Positions 48,801 to 60,170 of a stretch of DNA of 64,000 nucleotides are shown in pieces. Location of the stretch: the NCBI GenBank assembly GCA_907163345.1, contig CAJQUN010000470.1, positions 62,001-126,000 of the forward strand. Direction: 5' to 3'. The DNA comes from Haberlea rhodopensis. Its lineage: Eukaryota; Streptophyta; Magnoliopsida; Lamiales; Gesneriaceae. Position numbers and translations under genes: made by a program. How positions within the stretch are numbered: position 1 is the stretch's first letter; every line of letters starts with the position of its first letter. Under the pieces are notes generated by a model that was given only the letters and a program-made list of their open reading frames with translations, was not told the DNA's origin and searched no databases.

Positions 48801-49627
48801 TATCTTGTGAGGGTTAAGGTACTTCATTATTGGTGTTTCCCTCAGAGTTATGCGATAGCCTTCCCAAGTTTGGATTGTTAAATCCTAGGATTATCAAGGG
48901 ATGGCAGGAATTCGGATTGGTTGGGTGTCACTGTCGACACAAGCGTTGTGGATGCAATAGGTTTATTGCATGTCCTTTCAAATTTGAAACTCTGTGGAGT
49001 CTCGATGTTTATTTATGACCAAGATGTGGTTCTTGGGATATCCGGAGGTGGACATCTTGTGAGATGTCTTTTGTGTGGATCGGTGGCCGTGAGTTGCCCG
49101 ATCCGAGTTGCAGAGGGTGCAACTGCTCCTTGAAGGAGGTTTGAAAGTGGAAACCAGGTTTGGTATGTGTACACCGTGGTATACTAGAGTTTCCCTCGTA
49201 ACGATGTATGTTAGACATCGTGAGTCTTGGTAAAGATGTCATTGGATGATATCTACGATAGAATCAGGAACGATTCGAATCCTTACAGTTTCAGTTGACT
49301 AACTGCTTTTGGATTATTAGCGTTGAGCTGTGCTGACGCTCCTTGACGTTATGATGGATTTGGAAATCTATTCCACTCCAGAGTTTGACACGAGGTCAAC
49401 GTTCTCACGGTTGAGGTGTCATTCAGGTTGCGTTCTTACTAGTTGTATTAGAACGAAGGATGACTGTCTGATCTACAGTCGTAAGTATTGGTTGTTTTGC
49501 AGTCATGAGAGACTGCCTTTTGGGATGACCCGCATCGAGGTTATGGCTTCATGTTGTTGTGTAGCCTGGGTGTTATGTGATACACCGGTGCTAATTTCGA
49601 GGACGAAATTCTTTTAGTGGGGGATAT
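45839..49627 (+). mobile_element. B3 interior, copy 1 (hairpin chain)
   Basis: 3789 bp. Primer site 45843-45854, minisatellite 46581-46820, and polypurine tract AGTGGGGGATAT (49616-49627) preceded by AATTTCG/CGAAATT (49593-49610). Between them lies a near-continuous series of perfect stem-loops, for example ATCGTGT/ACACGAT 46005-46021, GTGGAATA/TATTCCAC 46386-46409, ATCGTCA/TGACGAT 47410-47428 and 47441-47459, ATCATCG/CGATGAT 47494-47510, ATGCAATA/TATTGCAT 48952-48971, GACATCT/AGATGTC 49051-49068, GGATCGG/CCGATCC 49077-49104 and AGTTGCA/TGCAACT 49106-49124. No protein-family motif is seen. Short open frames occur on both strands but are not conserved in reading frame with B2. Confidence 0.88.
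46581..46820. repeat. 60-bp minisatellite, 4 units (B3 copy 1)
   Basis: Four 60-bp units with virtually identical sequence. Each contains a nested stem-loop: outer GACAC/GTGTC and inner AGCGG/CCGCT (first unit 46588-46623). TAGCG/CGCTA and TGGCG/CGCCA units, like those of B2, follow to about 47100. Confidence 0.95.
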
Positions 49628-52111
49628 TGTGATGACCAGGGATTATAGGTGTTAATCCCGTAGTGTTAATAATCCCTAAAGTGGTTTTACGTGGCGATTT
49701 GGAATTTAATCGAGGTGTTAGGCCTTCTGGGCTCGTTTATTTGGGTAGTTGGGTTCGTTGGATCCAGAGGTTGAGATTGTATTCTCATTTGGGTGAAAAA
49801 CCTAAGAGTTGGGTTTTTTTGTGTCTCGGGATCTCGGGTGCTGTGTGAGCACCGGTAGGGGATTTTGGAGTTAGAGAGAGAGTTTTTGAAAACAGATGAT
49901 TTTTAATGAATCATGATGTATTTGTGGGGCTATTAATTTTTCGGGGTATTTTTGCTATAAATACCAATTGAACCCAAAATTTTAGAAATTATTTCATTTC
50001 AGCCCCAAATTCCTCTCTCTCTCCCCGCATACGATTTTCCCGTCGCCCCCCAGCTCCAGCCGCTTCAGGCGCTTCGTCCGCCGCCGTCCGGCCGCCGTTC
50101 GCCGCGTGCGACCTATCACCGGCTTCGTCTCGTCGAGGCGCAGCTAACCCCTCCGTCAATTCGAAGTTTCGTCGCGTTTTGAAGTCGAATTTTGGCTGGA
50201 GGCGTCGATCCCCAATTTCTAGGGTTCTTCGATTTTCGTCCGATTTCTTCCGATTTTCGATTGGGTAACCTCCCTTACCCCTTTTTCGTCATTTTCGTGT
50301 ATTTCCCTGCCATTATTGTGTTCGAATTTGATGAATTTTAAGGGTTCGAATTTAAGGGCTTGTTTGGGTTCGAATTTAAGGGGGTTGAGTTCGAAAAGTG
50401 GGGGTTTTTGGCAAGGGGTGTTGATTCTTGCTTGGATAGCTTAATTCTCATTTTAGATGAATTATGGTATTATTTGGGTTCGAAATTGTGAGATTCGGGT
50501 TCGATTTTTGTAGGGTATTCTTGAACAAATTTCGATATTGTCTCATTTATTTCCCTCCCTGCATGTACCCTGCCCCGGGTCTTTTAAGAGGTTAATTGTC
50601 GTGTGTTGACAATATTTTGAGGGTTATAGGTGTGCTTGAGCATGGGTTACATGTTCGTAAATAATTGTGAATTATTTATCGTGTTAGCACATCATTCCTC
50701 GGGGCATGGAACTCGAGCAAGGTTTGGCTCGGACTTCGGAGATTTAAGGTACGTGCGACGTACGAGCATTTCTATATATTTGGGCATTTGTGAATGCATA
50801 ATGAAATTTGATTTCATTGAATAATCGCGCATGAGGATTATATATATATATGTTGATATAGCCAAGGAATGACCCAAATCTTGATATCGCCGCTTGTAGC
50901 GTGCGTGACACTAGAGTAGGATGACTCTTACATGATATATGGGGTACTGGGTTTATATGACCATTGTAGGGCATTTGAGATGCCTGAGAATGATCGTGGG
51001 ATCATGTATTCATTATAAGACATTTGAGATGTCTAGGTATAATGAAGAATTGGTAAAATAAATGCTAGGCATTTGAGCTATCTGTGATTGATAGCGAGGT
51101 TGTGAAATCAGTATTAGATATTGAGATATCTATATTTGCATGTTTAATGAGTTTGCAACCACTATCTGTTGATATTCGAGTATTAGGCATGCGATGAGTT
51201 ATCAATGCGTTGATTTACTGATTTTTGAGATTTGATGAGTTTGATGATTGTGAGAACAGGGACAGTACACGGAATCCCGGATGAGGATGTTGCCATCCAG
51301 GGAGTATCATTTAAAATTCATTTATATTTACTTGTGTTGTAAATTATGAATTTCATTATTGTGATTATGAGATTTTGTGTATTGGTATGCTCACCCCGTT
51401 GGGGGCTGTCTCTGTTGGGGCAGGTGAACAGGTGCATCGATGGCTGTGGAGCTGAGCTCGAGCTGTTGATTGGATGTACTCACAGGATCGTGGTACCAGG
51501 GCTTGATGGAGCACGGTATCGTATAGAGTACTTATATACACCCGAGGTTTATATACACATTTATGATGCTCGCATGTGAGCACGGACATTCTTGTATATG
51601 GGTTGTATATAAAGGCATGAGCCTTCCTCTCTTTCATTATATGTTGCATGCAATTGTGGTAGAATTGCTAATGATATGAGAGTCGTTAGTGTATTATGTG
51701 GGTGTTGAGACCCATTTATGTCGTCATATGTGTGGTGTCTTCCCTGGCTGGGCATTTACTTGGTATTACTGCTTTCTGATGAGTATTATGTTTTCCCTGG
51801 CCGGGAATTATGATTGTGTGTTGTGCTTTTATTTCGGGATAGCTCTATTTATGGGGAGACTCTGCCCAAATTTTTATAAAAGTCCACAATGTAAAAAGTG
51901 GCAAAAAGGGATGGTATTGGGCGAACTTTTTGAGTCTATTTCGTTGTTAGGCTGATGACCTTATAACATTGAGTGTTAAAGGAATTTTTTTGTAATTGCC
52001 ATGCAATGATAAAGTATCATCTGAGCTTCCCGATTGGCTTTTTATTGAAAGCATGTGCCACACATAGTGGTTAATACACTAATTAAGGGTTAAGGGCTTG
52101 GGGTCCTTACA
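49628..52111 (+). mobile_element. B3 LTR 2 (shared middle LTR)
   Basis: 2484 bp, acting as 3' LTR of the first unit and 5' LTR of the second. TATAAATA 49956-49963; GTACGT/ACGTAC 50749-50763. By eye it is closer to LTR 3 than to LTR 1. Confidence 0.93.
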
Positions 52112-55100
52112 TTATTGGTATCAGAGCAGTGGTTGCTCTTTGGGGCTGTTAAGGGCCTAAGAAGTTATTGATAGCACATACTTATGCATGATGGCATTAA
52201 TGTTGTACGACATAACCAATTGTTTATGTGCTTTTATGATATAAAAAGTGGTATTGCTAATCAGTGTGATTGCAGGAATCGTGTGGAACACGATAGGATG
52301 GCATTAATAGTGATGTCTGGCACTCCGTGTGTTATGTGCCAAGGAATCTGATTTTGTAAGAGAATCAGGTAAAGGGATATTTCCGAGGTAACATGTCTTG
52401 GTATACGTATTGACTGCAAGTGGTTGCATTTATGCATTGGATGATTGCTGCATAGCGTATATGGCTATTGTTGCTAACCATGATGGTTGCAGGTTACAGG
52501 AAATATGGAGTACGTAAGCGACGTACGGGTATCCCAACGGTAACATGTATTCATGTTTGTCTGTGTGACACATGATGAATGCAATGTGATGCATTACGGT
52601 TATGATACATGTTATTATGCATTGTTGTTGCATATTATGCATTGTTGTTGCATATTGTGATGTGGAATAAAGAGGTGTATTCCACGAGTCAGGGCGATCA
52701 CAGTTAAGGTTTTAATGCTTACTCTTTATCGCTGCGCATGTGGAGCGGGAGGGGGGAGGCTCGCTGGCACATGGAGGCGAGGTATACCATATTGAGCGGG
52801 GAAGCATTAACATAACTGATGATGACTGACTCAAGAAAGGATGATGATGCATTCCTTTGTGATGACACGGATGATAGCGGTGATGTGTCCCGCTGTGTCG
52901 ATTTATATTCATTTCATTGTGATGACACGGATGATAGCGGTGATGTGTCCCGCTGTGTCGATTTATATTCATTTCATTGTGATGACACGGATGATAGCGG
53001 TGATGTGTCCCGCTGTGTCGATTTATATTCATTTCATTGTGATGACACGGATGATAGCGGTGATGTGTTCCGCTGTGTCGATTTGTATTTATAGCGACGG
53101 TTCATTCCGCTATATTGATTGGCGAGGGTTCATTCCGCCAGGTGTATTTATAGCGATGGTTCATTCCGCTATATTGATTGGCGAGGGTTCATTCCGCCAG
53201 GTGTATTTATAGCGACGGTTCATTCCGCTATATTGATTGGCGATGGTTTATACCGCCGGACACGGATGATAGCGGTGATGTTTCCCGCTGTGTCGATGAT
53301 GATGATTCACCTCTTTGTGATTATTGGCGATGATTCGTGCCGCCGTATATATAGATAGCAGCGATGCCTCTTTCCGCTATTATGTGGACGATGATTCATG
53401 CTCAGGTGTATAGCGAGGTTTCATGCCACTTATTATATGACGAGGTGTCATGCCGTCGATTCTATAGCGAGGGATTGTGCCGCTATGTACTCAGCAGAGG
53501 ATTTTGCCGCCTTCGAGCGATGGGTGCTGATTACGTACTATTATTGAGCGACGGAGACAGGTATACCGCCATATTGATAGCGATGAGGTATGAGATATTG
53601 CTATTCTATTAGCTTTATTGTAGCCGGCATGCGTAGATATACATGTCTTATTATGCCTATTTTACTAGCATGATGGTGGATGACATGTATCGTCACTAGT
53701 TGACGATGAGTTGGCATGTATCGTCACGGGATGACGATGATGATGGTGTAGGAGATGTCTTATTAGACATGCATCATCGTTACGATGATCAATGCGTTGT
53801 GTATATGTATTCAGTGGTATGCCTTGGGTGCCAGTACCGAGCACAAGGTGGTGTGTGCGGCACCGATTGACGTGACCCTTATACCGAGCGGGTTGCTCGA
53901 GGAATGGATGGATGCGCTGTACATGTGATTGTACCGCAGCTTACGTTGGGGTGATCATATTACGAGTGGTGATACCCTTGAGGTATGCTCGTTGGAATGG
54001 CTTTTGGCCATGTAATTTGACGACAGGAGTAATCATGAGGAAATTACTCGCTTTCTGTCGATGTGACATGTGGTAGACATGGTCACACCACCCATGAGGG
54101 TGTAGGATGAGTCCTAAGGAAGTAGGACCAGGTTATGTTAAGTACATAGGGACATTGGAGTGTCCAGGGTATATCGGCATTAGAGGAATGTTGGATAAAG
54201 ACCCACTACTCTATTGAGTTTTCTTCCCACAGTATGATATACCATGTGGAAACGTCCATCTTATTGGTAGGTTTGAGGTGAACCTAGAGAGGCAGCGACC
54301 AGTTTGTCTGTCGTGTGTGTGCAGCACCATGAAGGGCTTGTTAGAGCCGTTATACTGCTCGTTGGAACCAAGTTGGCAAATCGTAAGGCGATACGATGTG
54401 GATTGTGGTGGACCCTAGTAGTCACCATGTCATTTGAGACTGAGGTTGTGCATGCCTCACTGAAACGTGTATACGTTTGTGTTTAATCTTGGTGAGACTT
54501 GTCTGGGACAGCTCAGGATGTTGGAGTACCAACAAGAGAGTCATCAGGTCGTTATTGACTCAATCTAAGGGAATCCGTGTATTTGGGATGCGATGGGTGT
54601 TATTGTATCCAGTTTTTCCGAACAGTGGTTCGAGACTAGTGGATCTCGAGTTCGACGGCACTTCCCTTGTGAGGAAGGGGGTAGTACTATACCTATTTGG
54701 GGAATCTTTGAAAGATTCGGTAAGTTGGTGCATGTGGTGTTGATTTTGAGAATCACGCCGTGTTGTTGATCGTCGATTTTCATTCTCCACTGGATGGGAG
54801 ACTCAGGATTGACGGTTGTGTTTGCGGCTTAAGGGTATGTTGTAGATACCTGAGCCAAGTGCATTGAGTATGCATGTGGTGTTCGTGCTGAGGCAGGTAT
54901 ACCGATGAGTATACGGATGCCAGTTGTTGATTTCCTTCCTGTCAAGCATAGAGTTATGCTATTTTAGGATGGTTAAATCTCTGATGAGAGATATGGAACA
55001 CCTTGAGATTGGGAATCTCCATGGCACGATGATCATGAGGGATAATCGTGAAGTTAGTTGACTTCCCTTGAGGAGGGATTATCTTGTGAGGGTTAAGGTA

Positions 55101-55907
55101 CTTCATTATTGGTGTTTCCCTCAGAGTTATGCGATAGCCTTCCCAAGTTTGGATTGTTAAATCCTAGGATTATCAAGGGATGGCAGGAATTCGGATTGGT
55201 TGGGTGTCACTGTCGACACAAGCGTTGTGGATGCAATAGGTTTATTGCATGTCCTTTCAAATTTGAAACTCTGTGGAGTCTCGATTGTTTATTTATGACC
55301 AAGATGTGGTTCTTGGGATATCCGGAGGTGGACATCTTGTGAGATGTCTTTTGTGTGGATCGGTGGCCGTGAGTTGCCCGATCCGAGTTGCAGAGGGTGC
55401 AACTGCTCCTTGAAGGAGGTTTGAAAGTGGAAACCAGGTTTGGTATGTGTACACCGTGGTATACTAGAGTTTCCCTCGTAACGATGTATGTTAGACATCG
55501 TGAGTCTTGGTAAAGATGTCATTGGATGATATCTACGATAGAATCAGGAACGATTCGAATCCTTACAGTTTCAGTTGACTAACTGCTTTTGGATTATTAG
55601 CGTTGAGCTGTGCTGACGCTCCTTGACGTTATGATGGATTTGGAAATCTATTCCACTCCAGAGTTTGACACGAGGTCAACGTTCTCACGGTTGAGGTGTC
55701 ATTCAGGTTGCGTTCTTACTAGTTGTATTAGAACGAAGGATGACTGTCTGATCTACAGTCGTAAGTATTGGTTGTTTTGCAGTCATGAGAGACTGCCTTT
55801 TGGGATGACCCGCATCGAGGTTATGGCTTCATGTTGTTGTGTAGCCTGGGTGTTATGTGATACACCGGTGCTAATTTCGAGGACGAAATTCTTTTAGTGG
55901 GGGATAT
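52112..55907 (+). mobile_element. B3 interior, copy 2
   Basis: 3796 bp, with primer site 52116-52127 and polypurine tract 55896-55907. Nearly identical to copy 1. The differences noticed are a 3-bp insertion near 52390, a 3-bp insertion (AGC) near 53358, and single-base changes near 53737, 53917, 54684 and 55285. Its minisatellite is at 52857-53096. Confidence 0.92.
52857..53096. repeat. 60-bp minisatellite, 4 units (B3 copy 2)
   Basis: Same four units as 46581-46820, with the same GACAC/GTGTC and AGCGG/CCGCT nested arms. Equal copy number in both interiors agrees with a recent duplication. Confidence 0.95.
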
Positions 55908-58390
55908 TGTGATGACCAGGGATTATAGGTGTTAATCCCGTAGTGTTAATAATCCCTAAAGTGGTTTTACGTGGCGATTTGGAATTTAATCGAGGTGTTA
56001 GGCCTTCTGGGCTCGTTTATTTGGGTAGTTGGGTTCGTTGGATCCAGAGGTTGAGATTGTATTCTCATTTGGGTGAAAAACCTAAGAGTTGGGTTTTTTT
56101 GTGTCTCGGGATCTCGGGTGCTGTATGAGCACCGGTAGGGGATTTTGGAGTTAGAGAGAGAGTTTTTGAAAACAGATGATTTTTAATGAATCATGATGTA
56201 TTTGTGGGGCTATTAATTTTTCGGGGTATTTTTGCTATAAATACCAATTGAACCCAAAATTTTAGAAATTATTTCATTTCAGCCCCAAATTCCTCTCTCT
56301 CTCCCCGCATACGATTTTCCCGTCGCCCCCCAGCTCCAGCCGCTTCAGGCGCTTCGTCCGCCGCCGTCCGGCCGCCGTTCGCCGCGTGCGACCTATCACC
56401 GGCTTCGTCTCGTCGAGGCGCAGCTAACCCCTCCGTCAATTCGAAGTTTCGTCGCGTTTTGAAGTCGAATTTTGGCTGGAGGCGTCGATCCCCAATTTCT
56501 AGGGTTCTTCGATTTTCGTCCGATTTCTTCCGATTTTCGATTGGGTAACCTCCCTTACCCCTTTTTCGTCATTTTCGTGTATTTCCCTGCCATTATTGTG
56601 TTCGAATTTGATGAATTTTAAGGGTTCGAATTTAAGGGCTTGTTTGGGTTCGAATTTAAGGGGGTTGAGTTCGAAAATTGGGGGTTTTTGGCAAGGGGTG
56701 TTGATTCTTGCTTGGATAGCTTAATTCTCATTTTAGATGAATTATGGTATTATTTGGGTTCGAAATTGTGAGATTCGGGTTCGATTTTTGTAGGGTATTC
56801 TTGAACAAATTTCGATATTGTCTCATTTATTTCCCTCCCTGCATGTACCCTGCCCCGGGTCTTTTAAGAGGTTAATTGTCGTGTGTTGACAATATTTTGA
56901 GGGTTATAGGTGTGCTTGAGCATGGGTTACATGTTCGTAAATAATTGTGAATTATTTATCGTGTTAGCACATCATTCCTCGAGGCATGGAACTCGAGCAA
57001 GGTTTGGCTCGGACTTCGGAGATTTAAGGTACGTGCGACGTACGAGCATTTCTATATATTTGGGCATTTGTGAATGCATAATGAAATTTGATTTCATTGA
57101 ATAATCGCGCATGAGGATTATATATATATATGTTGATATAGCCAAGGAATGACCCAAATCTTGATATCGCCGCTTGTAGCGTGCGTGACACTAGAGTAGG
57201 ATGACTCTTACATGATATATGGGGTACTGGGTTTATATGACCATTGTAGGGCATTTGAGATGCCTGAGAATGATCGTGGGATCATGTATTCATTATAAGA
57301 CATTTGAGATGTCTAGGTATAATGAAGAATTGGTAAAATAAATGCTAGGCATTTGAGCTATCTGTGATTGATAGCGAGGTTGTGAAATCAGTATTAGATA
57401 TTGAGATATCTATATTTGCATGTTTAATGAGTTTGCAACCACTATCTGTTGATATTCGAGTATTAGGCATGCGATGAGTTATCAATGCGTTGATTTACTG
57501 ATTTTGAGATTTGATGAGTTTGATGATTGTGAGAACAGGGACAGTACACGGAATCCCGGATGAGGATGTTGCCATCCAGGGAGTATCATTTAAAATTCAT
57601 TTATATTTACTTGTGTTGTAAATTATGAATTTCATTATTGTGATTATGAGATTTTGTGTATTGGTATGCTCACCCCGTTGGGGGCTGTCTCTGTTGGGGC
57701 AGGTGAACAGGTGCATCGATGGCTGTGGAGCTGAGCTCGAGCTGTTGATTGGATGTACTCACAGGATCGTGGTACCAGGGCTTGATGGAGCACGGTATCG
57801 TATAGAGTACTTATATACACCCGAGGTTTATATACACATTTATGATGCTCGCATGTGAGCACGGACATTCTTGTATATGGGTTGTATATAAAGGCATGAG
57901 CCTTCCTCTCTTTCATTATATGTTGCATGCAATTGTGGTAGAATTGCTAATGATATGAGAGTCGTTAGTGTATTATGTGGGTGTTGAGACCCATTTATGT
58001 CGTCATATGTGTGGTGTCTTCCCTGGCTGGGAATTTACTTGGTATTACTGCTTTCTGATGAGTATTATGTTTTCCCTGGCCGGGAATTATGATTGTGTGT
58101 TGTGCTTTTATTTCGGGATAGCTCTATTTATGGGGAGACTCTGCCCAAATTTTTATAAAAGTCCACAATGTGAAAAGTGGCAAAAAGGGATGGTATTGGG
58201 CGAACTTTGTGAGTCTATTTCGTTGTTAGGCTGATGACCTTATAACATTGAGTGTTAAAGGAATTTTTTTGTAATTGCCATGCAATGATAAAGTATCATC
58301 TGAGCTTCCCGATTGGCTTTTTATTGAAAGCATGTGCCACACATAGTGGTTAATACACTAATTAATGGTTAAGGGCTTGGGGTCCTTACA
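55908..58390 (+). mobile_element. B3 LTR 3
   Basis: 2483 bp ending GGTCCTTACA at 58390, directly followed by the GCAGA target repeat and the resumed D2 gag. TATAAATA 56236-56243; GTACGT/ACGTAC 57029-57043. Confidence 0.93.
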
Positions 58391-58824
58391 GCAGAGGAAA
58401 GAGGATGAATTTACAAATTTGAGACAGGGATCAATGACAGTATCTGATTATGCTGTGCATTATTCTTCTTTGCTCCGGTATGTGCCACATATTGCTGTGA
58501 ACACAAAAGCTAAGATTAGACAGTTTGTGAAAGGGTTGAGGCATGAATTATTTGATAGGGTAATGTCCAATAACCCTACATCATATGAAGAAGCGTTGAC
58601 TAGAGCCGAGATGGCTGAGATTGCTGTAGGGGTATATACAGATGTTGGACAAGCCCAACCATCTACATCTGACAGTATAAGACCTAGAGGGGGAACCATT
58701 TAAATCACCACGAGGTGGTGCATCTTCATCTAGGTTTAGTGGGAAACGTTTTGGACCATGGAAAGGGGATGACCGAAAATCTAAGGGACAGTCCCAAGGA
58801 AGTAGTAGTAGTAGTGGACGATGA
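58391..58824 (+). pseudogene. gag: D2 Gag, C-terminal part (frameshift and stop)
   Basis: Continuation of the D2 gag after B3, with KEDEFTNLRQGSMTVSDY, YSSLLRYVPHIAV and LTRAEMAEIAVGVY. One extra G near 58692 shifts the frame before the Ser/Arg-rich linker (AGT repeats near 58801-58815). An in-frame TGA at 58822-58824 follows immediately before the zinc knuckles. Together with the loss near 43187, this makes at least three lesions besides the B3 insertion. Confidence 0.85.
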
Positions 58825-60170
58825 TTACACTGTTTTAAATGTGCAGGGCCACATTATCAAAGAAATTGTCCACAGTTTGATACGGTAGTTTGTTTCCGTT
58901 GTGGGAAACCAGGACATGTGATCCGTGATTGTCCTCAAGTGGGTGGACAACAGAGGAGAGGACCCATGTCAGAGAATACAGTGCAGCAGAGACCACAGGG
59001 GGTACCACCGTCTGGTGGAGGACAGAGGACAGGACCACCTCAGGCTCAGGTGTATGCACTGAATAGGGAGGAAGCAGAGGCAGCTCCAGATGATGTGATA
59101 GCGGGTAAGTGTATTTTGTTTACTTATCCTGCTTTATTGTTGATTGATACTGGTGCATCACATTCTTTTATTGCACAAGCTTTTATTGATCAGTATCATA
59201 TATGCTCATCTCCACTGTTGATGCCTCTTTATGTTTCGACACCCATGGGAATTACTGTGAGGACTTGTCAGAGTGTGTCTGATTGTGCTATTCAGTTTGA
59301 GACTGAGTATTGGCTACAGGCTGATTTGATTGTGTTAGACATGTCAGATTTTGATTGCATCCTTGGAATTGATGTATTGAGTAAATATCAATCTGTTGTG
59401 GATTGTAGTCAGAAGGTAGTAAGATTTCAGTCTGATACTGGAACTCAATGGTATTTCTATGGCCAAGGATCGAGGGCAAGGATTCCTTTGATATCAGCAA
59501 TCCGAATGTCGCGTTTGTTAGAACGTGGACATGCGGGTTATTTGATTTATGCCCTTGATATAACGGAACAGAAACGAGAAAGTAAAGTGGAGGAGATACC
59601 AGTGGTTGCAGAATATGCGGATGTGTTTCCAGATGAGATACCAGGATTCCCACCGATTCGAGAAGTGGAATTTGGTATTGATTTGATACCTGGTACTTCT
59701 GCAATTTCACGGGCTCCTTATCGGATGGCACCAACTGAATTGAAAGAGTTGAAAACTCAATTGCAAGATTTATTGGACAAGGGGTACATACGTCCTAGTG
59801 TATCGCCTTGGGGTGCTCCGGTTTTATTTGTTAAGAAGAATGATGGGACAATGAGATTGTGTATTGACTATAGACAATTGAACAAGGTAGCGATAAAGAA
59901 TAAATATCCTCTTCCTCGTATTGATGATTTGTTTGATCGGTTGCAGGGATCGAAGATTTATTCTAAGATTGATTTGAGGTCAGGATATCATCAAATACGT
60001 GTGAGGGAAGGAGATATACAGAAGACAGCATTCAGAACTCGTTATGGACATTATGAGTTTCTGGTGATGCCATTTGGAGTGACAAATGCTCCAGCTGTCT
60101 TTATGAGTTTAATGAATCGGGTTTTCCAGGAATACCTTGATCATTTTGTCATTGTTTTTATCGATGACAT
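58825..60170 (+). CDS. pol: D2 zinc knuckles, protease and RT start (cut by E)
   Basis: Open frame of about 448 codons without its own start. Two zinc knuckles come first: CFKCAGPHYQRNC (58831 onward) and CFRCGKPGHVIRDC (58891 onward). The aspartic protease follows with LLIDTGASHSFI (catalytic DTG about 59146-59154) and DFDCILGIDVL. RT comes last, with YRMAPTELKELK, WGAPVLFVKKNDG, MRLCIDYRQLNK, YPLPRIDDLFDRLQ, YSKIDLRSGYHQIR and TAFRTRYGHYEFLVMPFG. The frame is lost just after the catalytic FIDD box, where LTR E begins at 60171. Domain order and motifs are those of Ty3/gypsy elements; RNase H, integrase and any chromodomain would lie beyond E. It is related to element A; a Tekay/Del-like chromovirus is plausible but unproven without the chromodomain. 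Confidence 0.92.

Larger units (their letters stand above)
43357..58390 (+). mobile_element. B3: tandem LTR-internal-LTR-internal-LTR array (15.0 kb)
   Basis: Three B LTRs (43357-45838, 49628-52111, 55908-58390) and two nearly identical interiors (45839-49627, 52112-55907). The whole is flanked by one perfect target duplication GCAGA (43352-43356 and 58391-58395) inside the D2 gag. The single target repeat shows that the array integrated as, or later grew from, one element; unequal recombination between LTRs of sister copies would produce it. No coding capacity for Gag or Pol. Confidence 0.93.
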
